Translations under genes and position numbers: made by a program
The notes under the pieces: model-generated
Database searches by the model: none
The model's input: only the letters and a program-made list of their open reading frames with translations
What the model was told of the DNA's origin: nothing
Source of the DNA: Flavobacteriaceae bacterium UBA3611
GTDB taxonomy: Bacteria > Bacteroidota > Bacteroidia > Flavobacteriales > Flavobacteriaceae
Direction: 5' to 3'
Assembly (NCBI GenBank): GCA_002375495.1
Contig: DFLU01000013.1
Coordinates: 1-64,000, forward strand
Length of the DNA stretch: 64,000 nucleotides
Shown: positions 27,875 to 37,259 of the stretch, piece after piece
Position numbering within the stretch: the first letter of the stretch is position 1
Layout: every line of letters begins with the position of its first letter

Positions 27875-28348
27875 ATGTTTTCAAAAACCAACAAAAAAGA
27901 AAGAATAGACGCAGAACAGCGCGAACAGTACGAATATGCCAGACAACGAATCAAGCAAAAGAAAAACTTGATGCGGCATTTCATTATATTTTTAGTAGGG
28001 TCTGTGTTACTTATCATCATCAATCCAGTGCTTGGGTATGGCAACGAATTTTTTATAAAAGATTGGTTTGTATGGGCCATTTTAATATGGGCTTTTTTGT
28101 TTCTTATTCACTTGTTTAATGTACTGATCATGAACAAATTTATGGGCAAAGAGTGGGAAAACGAGCAACTGCAAAAGTTGAAAGCCCAACAAGAAAAGCG
28201 AATCGCACAACTTAAGCAACAAGCTGTGCAGGAGGTGACCGTAAAGGAAGTAAAGGCATCTAAAGAAATGGATGCCCTAGGTGAGCATACCACCCATCCC
28301 GAAGTAAAAAAAAACAACCCGAACCAATTACCCCCAGAACAGGCATGA
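27875..28348 (+). CDS. 2TM domain protein
   Basis: A 157-residue membrane protein with a short charged N terminus, the 2TM domain (helices about 31-51 and 64-85, LMRHFIIFLVGSVLLI and VWAILIWAFLFLIHLF), and a cytoplasmic coiled-coil tail rich in Gln, Lys and Glu. This domain is common in flavobacteria, often near histidine kinases; its job is unknown. Its stop overlaps the folA start by four bases (ATGA), which points to translational coupling with dihydrofolate reductase. Confidence 0.88.
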   Translation: MFSKTNKKERIDAEQREQYEYARQRIKQKKNLMRHFIIFLVGSVLLIIINPVLGYGNEFFIKDWFVWAILIWAFLFLIHLFNVLIMNKFMGKEWENEQLQKLKAQQEKRIAQLKQQAVQEVTVKEVKASKEMDALGEHTTHPEVKKNNPNQLPPEQA

Positions 28349-28827
28349 TTACTTTAATAGCAGCAGCTGGCCAGAACAATGAGTTGGGAAAAGACAATGA
28401 TTTGGTTTGGCACCTCCCAGACGATTTCAAACGATTTAAAAAACTCACCACTGGCCACCACATTATCATGGGGCGCAAAACATTCGAATCGTTTCCAAAG
28501 CCACTACCAAACAGGACACACATAATAATTACCCGAAATAAAGACTACCAAACCGAAGGAGCATTTGTAGTACACTCTTTAGATGCAGCTTTACTAAAAG
28601 CCGTCTCAGATGCGCAGCCATTTGTGATTGGAGGTGGCGAAATCTATACCTTGGCAATGGATGTTGCAGATAAAATTGAACTTACAAGGGTTCACGGTAC
28701 TTTTGAAGCTGATACTTATTTTCCAGAAATAGATGCAACACAATGGGAACTGATTTCTGAAGAGCACCACGGCAAAGATGAACGACATGCGTATGCATTT
28801 ACGTACGAGACTTGGGTTAGAAAATAG
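28345..28827 (+). CDS. folA: dihydrofolate reductase
   Basis: A 160-residue DHFR that reduces dihydrofolate with NADPH. The N-terminal strand ITLIAAAGQNNELGKDNDLVW-type segment, the IIMGRKTFESF motif at about 39-49 and the VIGGGEIYTLA glycine pair near residue 93 are all intact. It starts within the stop of the 2TM gene and ends 3 bases before the fructosamine kinase gene, so it is the middle gene of a tight operon. It serves the thymidylate synthase at 18110. Confidence 0.96.
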   Translation: MITLIAAAGQNNELGKDNDLVWHLPDDFKRFKKLTTGHHIIMGRKTFESFPKPLPNRTHIIITRNKDYQTEGAFVVHSLDAALLKAVSDAQPFVIGGGEIYTLAMDVADKIELTRVHGTFEADTYFPEIDATQWELISEEHHGKDERHAYAFTYETWVRK

Positions 28828-28830
28828 TCC

Positions 28831-29676
28831 ATGCAAGCGTTATTGCACCAAATAGCTGAAACTAATGGGCTCTCCTTGCGGACATTTGAACCGCTAGCTG
28901 GAGGCGATATCAACGATGTGTATTTGCTGAAATGTATCGAGACCAATGTTGTGGTGAAGTTGAATAACAGTGCTTCCTTCCCAGAAATGTTCGAAACTGA
29001 AGCGCGGGGATTGCAATTATTAGCTTCTTCTAACAGTTTTAGAATTCCTAGTGTCGTGGCAATTGGTACTGTTGGCAACATATCGTATTTACTATTGGAA
29101 TATATACAACCTGGCAGCAACACCAGCACGTTTTGGACCCAATTCGCCGAGCAATTGGCAACATTACATCGTACTTCTAACACACGATTTGGTTTATCAC
29201 ACAACAATTATATCGGAAGCCTACCGCAGTATAATTCTGAAACGGAAACTGCAACCGACTTTTATATTTCCCAACGATTAGAACCACAATTTAAACTGGC
29301 TGCCGAAAACGGATATTCATTTCAGAATCTTTCGAGTTTTTATCGTACCATTTCAGAAGAAATCCCAAACGAACCACCATCGCTTATCCACGGTGATCTG
29401 TGGAGTGGGAATTATTTAGTCACTAAAAATTCGGAAGCCGTACTCATAGATCCCGCCGTCGCATTTGCACCACGCGAAATGGATCTAGCCATGATGCAAC
29501 TATTCGGTGGATTTCCGAAACAGGTCTTTTCAGCTTACAACGAAATTTTTCCACTACAGAAAAACTGGGAAAAACGCACGACCATCTTTCAGCTTTATTA
29601 TGTACTGGTACACCTCAATTTATTTGGCGATGGATACCTTCCGCAGGTAACGAAGGTACTAAACGATTTCAGTTAA
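28831..29676 (+). CDS. fructosamine kinase family protein
   Basis: A 281-residue aminoglycoside-phosphotransferase-fold kinase of the fructosamine/ribulosamine kinase family, which removes sugar adducts from glycated proteins. The lobe motif LAGGDINDVYLLK at about 22-34, the catalytic loop LIHGDLWSGNYLV near residue 186 and the metal-binding IDPAVAFAPREMDLAM are typical. There is no signal peptide. It is the last gene of the 2TM-folA unit. Confidence 0.93.
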   Translation: MQALLHQIAETNGLSLRTFEPLAGGDINDVYLLKCIETNVVVKLNNSASFPEMFETEARGLQLLASSNSFRIPSVVAIGTVGNISYLLLEYIQPGSNTSTFWTQFAEQLATLHRTSNTRFGLSHNNYIGSLPQYNSETETATDFYISQRLEPQFKLAAENGYSFQNLSSFYRTISEEIPNEPPSLIHGDLWSGNYLVTKNSEAVLIDPAVAFAPREMDLAMMQLFGGFPKQVFSAYNEIFPLQKNWEKRTTIFQLYYVLVHLNLFGDGYLPQVTKVLNDFS

Positions 29677-29757
29677 CAAAACTTTCAAATTACTTTGGCA
29701 TTTTATTGGGCAAGGAAGCTTCTGCTACTGCGTATCTTTAATTAAAACAAAGAAATT

Positions 29758-30258
29758 ATGAGTCAAGAAAATTTATACAGTCAAGAGGCTATCGAAAAAA
29801 TTAAGGAAATCGCAACCGATGTAGATTTCTGCATGATGGCAACTAACCTAACGGTACAGCCCATTAGTGCCATTCCGATGAGCACAAAAAAAGTAGATGA
29901 CGCAGGGGCTATTTGGTTTTTAAGCAATAAAGATAGCGACCACAATGCCGATATTGTAAAAGACGAAAACACGCAATTATTGTATAGCGGAACAAGCAGT
30001 ATGAAGTTTTTAAGCGTGTACGGTACAGCTGAAATTACCTACGACCGAGAAACCATTAAAGAATTATACAGTAGTGCAGACAATGCATGGTTTGAAGGAG
30101 AAGATGACCCAAACATCACTGCCATCAAGTTTACGCCAACGGAAGCAGCCTATTGGAGTAACGACGAGAACAAAATAGTTACCTTATTTAAGCTCGCCCG
30201 AGCAGCAGTAACCGGTGAAAAGCAAGACATCGGAATTTCTGGAAAGATAAAGGTATAA
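29758..30258 (+). CDS. pyridoxamine 5'-phosphate oxidase family (general stress) protein
   Basis: A 166-residue split-barrel flavin-binding protein of the general stress protein 26 type. It has the N-terminal helix (EAIEKIKEIATDVDFCMMAT) and the core IWFLSNKDSDHNADI, then LLYSGTSSMKFLSVYGTAEI, which correspond to the strands lining the flavin site. It lies 81 bases after the kinase gene with its own terminator. The substrate is unknown; true PNPOx activity is unlikely. Confidence 0.92.
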   Translation: MSQENLYSQEAIEKIKEIATDVDFCMMATNLTVQPISAIPMSTKKVDDAGAIWFLSNKDSDHNADIVKDENTQLLYSGTSSMKFLSVYGTAEITYDRETIKELYSSADNAWFEGEDDPNITAIKFTPTEAAYWSNDENKIVTLFKLARAAVTGEKQDIGISGKIKV

Positions 30259-30271
30259 ATAGGAATCCAAC

Positions 30272-30307
30272 CTCCCCTTTTAGTTATTTCTGAAAGGGGA
30301 TTTTTTA
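30272..30307 (+). terminator. rho-independent terminator
   Basis: CCCCTTT at 30274-30280 pairs with AAAGGGG at 30293-30299 and is followed by ATTTTTTAT. It ends the PPOX-family gene. Confidence 0.88.
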
Positions 30308-30338
30308 TACTATTTTTACTTTCTAAAATTCAACCAAA

Positions 30339-31217
30339 ATGAAAGCATATATTTTTCCTGGGCAAGGCGCCCAATTTTCAGGTATGGGACAAGACCTTTA
30401 TGAAGGATCTTCTCAGGCTAAAGACTTGTTTGCACAAGCAAATGACGTATTGGGCTTCGACATTACTAAAATCATGTTTGAAGGTACTGCAGACGAGTTA
30501 AAAGAAACCAAAGTTACCCAACCTGCCATATTTTTGCATTCAACCATCATGGCCAAAGTGATGGGAGATGCCTTTAAACCAGAAATGGTTGCCGGACACT
30601 CACTTGGAGAAATTTCTGCATTGGTTGCCAACAGAACGCTGGCATTTAGTGACGGTCTCAAGCTCGTTTCAAAGCGTGCCCAAGCGATGCAGAAAGCATG
30701 CGAATTAGAGCCCTCTACCATGGCGGCCGTACTTGGCTTAGAAGACCACCTTGTGGAAGCTATTTGCGCAGACACCCCTGGAACAGTAGTGGCAGCAAAT
30801 TATAACTGTCCGGGGCAATTGGTCATTTCTGGTGATATTGCGGCGGTAAATTTGGCCTGCGAAAAATTGACCGAAGCTGGAGCGCGCCGTGCGCTTTTGT
30901 TACCCGTAGGAGGCGCCTTCCATAGCCCGTTAATGGAACCTGCCCGAGAAGAATTGGCTGCTGCCATTGAAAACACAGTATTTACAGAACCCGCTTGCCC
31001 TATTTATCAGAATGTATCTACGTTTGCCATTACAGCGCCTGAAGAAATAAAAAAGAATTTGATTTTTCAGCTAACGGCGCCGGTAAAATGGACTCAAAGT
31101 GTACAGCAAATGATACACGATGGAGCTACCGAGTTTATTGAAGTGGGACCAGGAAATGTACTACAAGGGTTGGTTCGTAAAATAGATCGGAGCGTAACTA
31201 CCAGCAAAGCAGAATAA
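30339..31217 (+). CDS. fabD: malonyl-CoA:ACP transacylase
   Basis: A 292-residue FabD that loads malonate onto acyl carrier protein for fatty acid synthesis. The N terminus FPGQGAQFSGMGQDLYE, the nucleophile Ser88 in AGHSLGEISAL and the catalytic histidine in GGAFHSPLMEPA are all present. Length is normal. It stands alone, between terminators; the other fab genes are not in the window. Confidence 0.97.
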   Translation: MKAYIFPGQGAQFSGMGQDLYEGSSQAKDLFAQANDVLGFDITKIMFEGTADELKETKVTQPAIFLHSTIMAKVMGDAFKPEMVAGHSLGEISALVANRTLAFSDGLKLVSKRAQAMQKACELEPSTMAAVLGLEDHLVEAICADTPGTVVAANYNCPGQLVISGDIAAVNLACEKLTEAGARRALLLPVGGAFHSPLMEPAREELAAAIENTVFTEPACPIYQNVSTFAITAPEEIKKNLIFQLTAPVKWTQSVQQMIHDGATEFIEVGPGNVLQGLVRKIDRSVTTSKAE

Positions 31218-31230
31218 TTTCAGCTAGACA

Positions 31231-31268
31231 AAAAAAAATCCCGAAATAATTACTTCGGGATTTTTTTT
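31231..31268. terminator. bidirectional terminator
   Basis: A run of A, TCCCGAA at 31239-31245, TTCGGGA at 31254-31260 and a run of T form a long A/T-flanked stem. It can end fabD on the plus strand and the small gene at 31281 on the minus strand. Confidence 0.88.
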
Positions 31269-31280
31269 GTTTTTATAAAC

Positions 31281-31472
31281 TTATGCACTTATTCTGCAGT
31301 CGTCACAATCTTTAATTTTTCCATAATATGTTTCACGATATTTATGGAGTGTTTTTACGGGTACATTCAGTAAGGTTTTTTGAATGTATACTACTTTAGT
31401 GGTTAACATTCCCATTGCCTCTGAAAATCGTTTTTCATTCTTGGTCTTTCTTCTGACCGATACTAGTTTCAT
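31281..31472 (-). CDS. small basic protein of unknown function
   Basis: A 63-residue protein starting at the ATG at 31472 (MKLVSVRRKTKNEKR); a longer frame exists but its N-terminal 20 residues look non-coding. It is basic, with a central hydrophobic helix segment (MLTTKVVYIQKTLLNVP) and ends KDCDDCRISA with a CxxC pair. I think it is a real small gene because it ends exactly before a bidirectional terminator and nothing overlaps it. No function is recognisable; metal binding by the CxxC is possible. Confidence 0.65.
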   Translation of the reverse strand: MKLVSVRRKTKNEKRFSEAMGMLTTKVVYIQKTLLNVPVKTLHKYRETYYGKIKDCDDCRISA

Positions 31473-31572
31473 GATACTTATTTTAAATGCGTTACAGGCT
31501 GCAAAAGAACAAAGCCTGCTGTGAGCGAGCAAATATATACCGTTAAACTTTTACTAAGTCAATGTTAAGGCG

Positions 31573-32850
31573 CTAAGGTAGGTTATTGTAAATCTTGCCC
31601 TCTTTCATCACAAAAACTACATTTTCCATGGTTTCAATAGTTTGAGTAGGGTCCTCATTAACAGCTACTATGTCTGCAATAAATCCTACCGCTAATTGTC
31701 CTAACTCATTTTCCATATCTAATAATTTGGCATTCACTAGAGTTGCAGACTGAAGTGCAAAAACAGGCGACCATCCTGATTCTACCATATATCTAAATTC
31801 TTTTGCATTATCACCATGTGGAAAAACTCCGGCATCGGTTCCAAAAGCTATATTCACCCCCTCTTTGCTCACCATTGCGAATGTTTCCTTTAGCTGTGCA
31901 TCGATCATCACTATCTTCGGAATGATAATTTCTGGGTAATAGCCTGGTACTTTTGCTTTTTCGGCCACATATCTCCCAGCCGATAAGGTAGGCACGAGAT
32001 ATGTGCCATATTGTTTCATGAGTTGGGCAGTTTCTAAATCCATCAACGATCCGTGTTCAATTGTGAGAACTCCTGCTTTTATGGCACGTTTCATACCTTC
32101 GATACCGTGGGCATGGGCGGCAACAGACATTCCATACTCGTTTGCTGTTTTTACAATTTCGTTTAGTTCTTCTTGAGTGAATTGCGGATTGTGCCCATTT
32201 TTACTAACACTAAGCACGCCTCCTGTGGCTGTAATTTTAATACAATCTGCCCCATTCTTGTAGCGTTGTCGCACGGCTTTTCTAGCCTCAACTGGGCCAT
32301 TTATTACTCCTTCGGCAGGACCAGGATCGCCCATTAGTTCTTTTTTTCGTCCGTTGGTTGGGTCTGCATGTCCGCCAGTGGTTGCAATGGCTTTTTCGGC
32401 AGTATAAATACGTGGCCCTGGAACTTTGCCCTTGGCAATTGCATTCCGAAGTGCAACATTTACGCCACTACCCCCAAGATCCCGAACAGTGGTGAAGCCA
32501 GCCATCAAAGTTCTTTTGGCAATATCTGCAGCATTGAAGGCGACATCAGCCTCGTTAAGTGTAAACGGCTTGACGTAATTATCTGGACTGGTTTCACTTT
32601 CGATATGCACATGCATATCGATGAGCCCTGGCAATACCGTTTTATCCCGCAAATCTATGGTGATATCGTCTTTTTTTCGGGAGGCAACAAAGCCGTCTTC
32701 AATACTTTTAATCTTTTTTCCAGAAACGATAATCGTTTTATTGGTAATAATTGTCCCTTTTTTAGCGTCAAACACTTTTCCGCAGTGCAGGTAGGTATCT
32801 TGGGCTAAACTAATTTGGGAAATAAATAACAGAAGTAATAGTAAACGCAT
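31573..32850 (-). CDS. exported amidohydrolase family protein
   Basis: A 425-residue amidohydrolase of the imidazolonepropionase/prolidase-like group, with a signal peptide (MRLLLLLLFISQISLAQ). Metal ligands are visible as HxH in LIDMHVHIE (His80, His82), the lysine region DCIKITATGG, histidines in VAAHAHGIEG and TIEHGSLMD, and the aspartate in AFGTDAGVFPHG. It should act in the periplasm on a cyclic amide or a dipeptide. The exact substrate is not evident. It stands alone, about 100 bases from galE on the same strand. Confidence 0.92.
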   Translation of the reverse strand: MRLLLLLLFISQISLAQDTYLHCGKVFDAKKGTIITNKTIIVSGKKIKSIEDGFVASRKKDDITIDLRDKTVLPGLIDMHVHIESETSPDNYVKPFTLNEADVAFNAADIAKRTLMAGFTTVRDLGGSGVNVALRNAIAKGKVPGPRIYTAEKAIATTGGHADPTNGRKKELMGDPGPAEGVINGPVEARKAVRQRYKNGADCIKITATGGVLSVSKNGHNPQFTQEELNEIVKTANEYGMSVAAHAHGIEGMKRAIKAGVLTIEHGSLMDLETAQLMKQYGTYLVPTLSAGRYVAEKAKVPGYYPEIIIPKIVMIDAQLKETFAMVSKEGVNIAFGTDAGVFPHGDNAKEFRYMVESGWSPVFALQSATLVNAKLLDMENELGQLAVGFIADIVAVNEDPTQTIETMENVVFVMKEGKIYNNLP

Positions 32851-32948
32851 GGTTGTGTTTTTTACGAATGTAATGAATAATTGGCTATCCCCTTTGAAGC
32901 AGAGTTTAATTGGTCAGCATTTAGAATAACAAGTATCAATCTGGTCAA

Positions 32949-33971
32949 TTAGTCAATACCGCGAACTTTCTTTTCCCAAGCCCATGCAGAGGCCAAAGCA
33001 GCATCTATATCATGTTGGGCTTTCCAACGCAATTCATCGTTGGCTTTTTTCGTATCTGCATATACCGCCACCACATCTCCCGGTCTACGATCAACAATCT
33101 TATAGTTTAACGTTTCTCCTGTTACCCTTTCGAAGGCACTTACAATTTCAAGCACACTTTTTCCCATACCCGTACCCACATTGAAAACTCTAAATTTTGT
33201 TGAATTTTCAGCACGTATTAATCGTTCTATGGCCTTTACATGAGCATCGGCAAGATCTACCACATGAATGTAATCGCGAATACAACTTCCGTCAGGTGTG
33301 GGATAATCATTGCCAAATATGGAAAGTTCTTTTCGCACTCCAGCCGCTGTTTGGGTAATGTATGGTACTAAATTCTGCGGAATCCCAACAGGTAGTTCGC
33401 CTATTAAACCAGAAGGGTGTGCCCCTACCGGATTAAAATAGCGTAATGCAATCGCGTTTAGATTTGAAACATTACAGACATCTGAAATAATCTCTTCGCT
33501 TATTTGTTTGGTGTTTCCATAGGGCGAAATTGCCTTCTTGATAGGCGCTTCTTCATCGATGGGTAACGAATCAGGTTCACCATAAACCGTGCAAGAAGAA
33601 CTAAAAATAAAGTTGGATATGCCGTGGACTTTACATTCTTGAAGGAGATGTATTAATGTAGTGACATTGTTTTCGTAATACAACAACGGATTTTCAACAC
33701 TTTCACCAACAGCCTTGCTTGCCGCAAAATGAATAATACCGTCAATATTGTTATAACGTTCAAAAAAACTCGTTACATCGTTTTTTACCCGTAAATCGAG
33801 TCGCTCAAACGTAGGTGGTATATTGGTAATTTCAGTAATACCCTGCAGCACATCGATCGATGTATTAGAAAGATTATCGATAATGAGTACCTCATAACCA
33901 GCTTTTTGCAACGCAACAACGGTATGCGATCCAATATATCCTAATCCGCCCGTTACTAGAATCCGCTTCAT
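32949..33971 (-). CDS. galE: UDP-glucose 4-epimerase
   Basis: A 340-residue extended short-chain dehydrogenase that interconverts UDP-glucose and UDP-galactose. It has the NAD motif TGGLGYIGSHT at the N terminus, the catalytic Ser-Tyr-Lys as FSSSCTVYG and YGNTK, and the RYFNPVGAHPSGLIGE segment. Its ATG follows the stop of the DegT aminotransferase gene with no spare base, so the two are translated as a pair, supplying sugars for surface polysaccharide. Confidence 0.95.
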   Translation of the reverse strand: MKRILVTGGLGYIGSHTVVALQKAGYEVLIIDNLSNTSIDVLQGITEITNIPPTFERLDLRVKNDVTSFFERYNNIDGIIHFAASKAVGESVENPLLYYENNVTTLIHLLQECKVHGISNFIFSSSCTVYGEPDSLPIDEEAPIKKAISPYGNTKQISEEIISDVCNVSNLNAIALRYFNPVGAHPSGLIGELPVGIPQNLVPYITQTAAGVRKELSIFGNDYPTPDGSCIRDYIHVVDLADAHVKAIERLIRAENSTKFRVFNVGTGMGKSVLEIVSAFERVTGETLNYKIVDRRPGDVVAVYADTKKANDELRWKAQHDIDAALASAWAWEKKVRGID

Positions 33972-35129
33972 TTAGCTAGTCACAAAATTAATAATGGTCT
34001 GTGTGATAAATGCAATCTGTTCATCATCTAATTCAGTATGCATAGGCAGTGAAATCACCTCTTTCACTAATTGGTTGGTTACAGGAAAATCTGCTTCATT
34101 GTAACGTGAATCGGCATACGCCTTTTGTAAATGCAACGGAATTGGATAGTACACGCCACATGGAATTTCGTTCTCATTTAAGTGTGCCACCAAAGCGTCT
34201 CTATCTGCATCAATAATGCGGAGTGTATACTGATGAAAAACATGGCAATCGCATACATCACATATGGTATTTCCTGCATCACAATAACCTGTGGGTGTGA
34301 TAATACCTTCAATTCCTGCAAAGGCTTCAGTATATTTTCGCGCTGCGTTTCTCCTGGCAGCATTATACGCATCTAAATGTGGGAGTTTAGCCCTAAGAAT
34401 GGTAGCCTGAATAGAATCGAGCCTTGAGTTTACACCTACCACATCGTGATGGTAGCGCACATACATACCGTGGTTTACAATTCCCCTAATGGTATGCGCC
34501 AAATCATCATCGTTGGTAAAAATAGCACCTCCGTCTCCGTAGCATCCTAAATTCTTTGAAGGAAAAAATGATGTTGACCCTACATGGCCAATACCGCCCG
34601 TTTTTGTTTTAGTACCGTCTTTAGAAGTGTAGTTTGCTCCTATCCCCTGCGCATTATCTTCGATCACAAATAAATCGTGTGCTGCGGCCAATTCCATAAT
34701 CGCATCCATGTTGGCTGCAAGACCAAATAGATGTACAGGTACAATCGCTTTTGTTTTAGGAGTGATTGCTTTTTTGATAGCATCGATATCAATGTTGAAA
34801 TTTACAGGATCTACATCTACCAACACCGGCGTGAGTTGCAAAAGTGCAATCACCTCTACGGTAGCCGCGAAGGTAAAATCGGCAGTAATCACTTCATCAC
34901 CTGGTTTTAGCCCCAATCCCATCATAGCAATTTGTAGTGCATCGGTGCCATTTGCACACGGAATGACATGTTTTACGCCCAAATAATCTTCCAATTCTTT
35001 CTGAAAAGAATGTACTTCGGGCCCGTTCACAAATGCAGTAGATTCTATAACATCTAACACAGATGTGTCTACTTGTTCTTTAATATGTTGATACTGGCCT
35101 TTAAGATCGACCATTTGAATTTTTTTCAT
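33972..35129 (-). CDS. DegT/DnrJ/EryC1/StrS family sugar aminotransferase
   Basis: A 385-residue PLP-dependent aminotransferase that makes amino sugars from nucleotide-linked keto sugars. The start at 35129 (MKKIQMVDLKGQY) is family-like. The Schiff-base lysine is in SFFPSKNLGCYGDGGAIF; the cofactor aspartate is in LFVIEDNAQGIGA. It is directly followed by galE and faces waaA, so an envelope polysaccharide role is likely. A cluster of cysteines (YCDAGNTICDVCDC) near residue 285 is unusual and might bind a metal. Confidence 0.94.
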   Translation of the reverse strand: MKKIQMVDLKGQYQHIKEQVDTSVLDVIESTAFVNGPEVHSFQKELEDYLGVKHVIPCANGTDALQIAMMGLGLKPGDEVITADFTFAATVEVIALLQLTPVLVDVDPVNFNIDIDAIKKAITPKTKAIVPVHLFGLAANMDAIMELAAAHDLFVIEDNAQGIGANYTSKDGTKTKTGGIGHVGSTSFFPSKNLGCYGDGGAIFTNDDDLAHTIRGIVNHGMYVRYHHDVVGVNSRLDSIQATILRAKLPHLDAYNAARRNAARKYTEAFAGIEGIITPTGYCDAGNTICDVCDCHVFHQYTLRIIDADRDALVAHLNENEIPCGVYYPIPLHLQKAYADSRYNEADFPVTNQLVKEVISLPMHTELDDEQIAFITQTIINFVTS

Positions 35130-35237
35130 AGACAGACTAAAATAGATACGCTGGGTAAAAATACGAAAAACCCCTAGCCAAGCCATATTATTTATAGAAT
35201 AACCATAGCAACATTAATTTTGGTAATTTAGACGCCT

Positions 35238-36494
35238 GTGCACATACTTTACAACATAGCAACCCATATCGCCACGTTTTTCATATGGCTTTCTTCCTTA
35301 TTCAATTCGAAGATGGCAATGTTTGTAGCTGGCAGAAAACACACGTTTAAAGATCTTTCAGGTGCTATAAAAGCAACAGACGCAACAATTTGGTTCCATT
35401 GTGCTTCTTTGGGTGAATTTGAACAGGGTTTCCCCATTATGGAGGCTGTAAAAAATAAATTTCCTGAACATAAGCTCATCGTTTCTTTCTTTTCCCCCTC
35501 CGGATATGAAATCAAAAAAAATACACCCATAGCAGATGTAGTGGTCTATTTACCACTAGACTCACCTAAAAATGCCAAACAATTTATCACCAAAGCGCAT
35601 CCAAGTGTGGCGATTTTTGTGAAATACGAATTCTGGCCCAATTATTTGTTTGAGCTTGAAAAACAAAAGATTCCTGCTGTATTGATCTCTGGACTCTTCA
35701 GAGAAAACCAAGTGTTTTTTAAGTCCTACGGAAATTTTATGCGAAAGGCACTGCGTACCTTCAATCATCTTTTTGTTCAGAATAAAGCGTCACAAACACT
35801 TTTGAAATCTATTGGTATTGAAAACAGCTCGATAAGTGGTGACACAAGATTCGACAGGGTTTCCCATCAGATTGAACAAGACAATTCATTAGCTTTCATG
35901 GATTCCTTTACCGAAAATAAGCTTTGCATTGTCTGCGGAAGCACATGGCCAGAAGATGATGCGGTTCTGGCACCTTATATTAATGCCGCTCCCAAAAATG
36001 TGGTATTTGTAATCGCTCCACACAAAATAGACCCTGAAAAGCTACACAAGTTGGCGCAAAAGTTGAAGAAACCTACACTGCACTATTCATCGCTACAACA
36101 GCAAGAAGAGGCGTCTAGTGCGCCTACTGTTATTATAATTGACACCATAGGATTGCTCACCAAAATCTATAGCTATGCCGATATTGCCTATATAGGAGGC
36201 GCTATGGGTAATACAGGTTTGCACAACATTTTAGAAGCAGCCACATTTGGTGTTCCTATTGTAATTGGAAATAATTATGATGATTTCCCAGAGGCCAGCC
36301 GGTTGCAATCGTTAGCAGGTTTGTTTTCTATTTCGAATGCAGATGAACTTCGTCAAATCATGGACAAATTGGTAGAAGATGCCAATTTCAGAAATAAAGC
36401 TGGAATGATCGCAGGCCATTTTGTAAACAGCAATACAGGTGCCACGGCTATTACAATGCAGTATCTTGAAACCCTATTACAATCTACACCGTAA
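35238..36494 (+). CDS. waaA: 3-deoxy-D-manno-octulosonic acid (Kdo) transferase
   Basis: A 418-residue GT30 glycosyltransferase that adds Kdo to lipid A at the inner membrane. It has an N-terminal membrane helix, WFHCASLGEFEQGFP with the catalytic Glu near residue 60, and the C-terminal nucleotide-sugar site AYIGGAMGNTGLHNILEAA. The start is GTG at 35238. It is divergent from the DegT gene and overlaps the convergent DUF2461 gene by 11 bases. It indicates a lipid A-core-type outer membrane. Confidence 0.95.
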   Translation: MHILYNIATHIATFFIWLSSLFNSKMAMFVAGRKHTFKDLSGAIKATDATIWFHCASLGEFEQGFPIMEAVKNKFPEHKLIVSFFSPSGYEIKKNTPIADVVVYLPLDSPKNAKQFITKAHPSVAIFVKYEFWPNYLFELEKQKIPAVLISGLFRENQVFFKSYGNFMRKALRTFNHLFVQNKASQTLLKSIGIENSSISGDTRFDRVSHQIEQDNSLAFMDSFTENKLCIVCGSTWPEDDAVLAPYINAAPKNVVFVIAPHKIDPEKLHKLAQKLKKPTLHYSSLQQQEEASSAPTVIIIDTIGLLTKIYSYADIAYIGGAMGNTGLHNILEAATFGVPIVIGNNYDDFPEASRLQSLAGLFSISNADELRQIMDKLVEDANFRNKAGMIAGHFVNSNTGATAITMQYLETLLQSTP

Positions 36495-37137
36495 CGGCTT
36501 GGTTTAGGTACCGTCTAAAAGGCAACATTTCTTTATAAATTTCAATCACCTGAGCGTCAAAATTGGTGCTTAAAATTTCTTTATGGGTTAGCGACACTGT
36601 AACGGCAAACGATTTTCGACGCAACAAATCGATATGCGGGTGTGATTGTGAGAACCCTTTGGGGGCTGTTTTAAGAGGATCATCTTGCACCAGACCGCCA
36701 AAGCATTTCCGGAAACTCTTTTTAGCCATAATCTGCTTCAATTCTTCTCCGTTATAATCTATTCCTTGACGAATACTTTTCAGCACCTTAGACGACGGGT
36801 GCCAGTAACCTCCACCTATGAATGATTCTTTGTGGCTTAAATGGATATAAAAATCGCCTTGCTTGCTCAGTTGGTCTAATCCTGCCCCAAAATGGTCCTT
36901 ATAGATTGGTTTATTTGGGTGAAACATCAAATTGTTATTGATACGGTTGATCGCCTTTTTGCCAGGGGTGTCGAAATAATCAGGATCGATTTCAGCAAGT
37001 TTCACATTCATTTTGTCGAGCCAAGAAATATAGTAATTACGTACCTGGTGATACGCTTTCCTATTAGCATCCATCCATTCTTTAGTATTGTTTTGTTCCA
37101 ATTTCCGCAGAAAACTAAACATATCAGAAAAACCCAT
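36484..37137 (-). CDS. DUF2461 family protein
   Basis: A 217-residue cytoplasmic protein of the DUF2461 (TIGR02453) family, recognised from FLRKLEQNNTKEWMDANRK at the N terminus, INRINNNLMFHPNKPIYKDH-like residues in the first third, and YIHLSHKESFIGGGYWHP. The function of this widespread family is not known. Its 3' end overlaps waaA. Confidence 0.9.
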   Translation of the reverse strand: MGFSDMFSFLRKLEQNNTKEWMDANRKAYHQVRNYYISWLDKMNVKLAEIDPDYFDTPGKKAINRINNNLMFHPNKPIYKDHFGAGLDQLSKQGDFYIHLSHKESFIGGGYWHPSSKVLKSIRQGIDYNGEELKQIMAKKSFRKCFGGLVQDDPLKTAPKGFSQSHPHIDLLRRKSFAVTVSLTHKEILSTNFDAQVIEIYKEMLPFRRYLNQAVTV

Positions 37138-37201
37138 ATTTTTTATTTTATAATAGTGAAACTAAAGAAATCTCTTTTAAAACTTTAATAAAACTTTACG
37201 A

Positions 37202-37230
37202 TTGTGCGAATGTTAAATACGATAGCTTTG
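37202..37230 (+). promoter_or_regulatory. Bacteroidota-type promoter of the first small-lipoprotein block
   Basis: TTG at 37202-37204 and TAGCTTTG at 37223-37230, spaced 18 bases, match the -33 TTG / -7 TAnnTTTG pattern. The first ATG follows at 37260. Confidence 0.6.
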
Positions 37231-37259
37231 TTCAGTAATTTAACACAAACCTAACTAGT

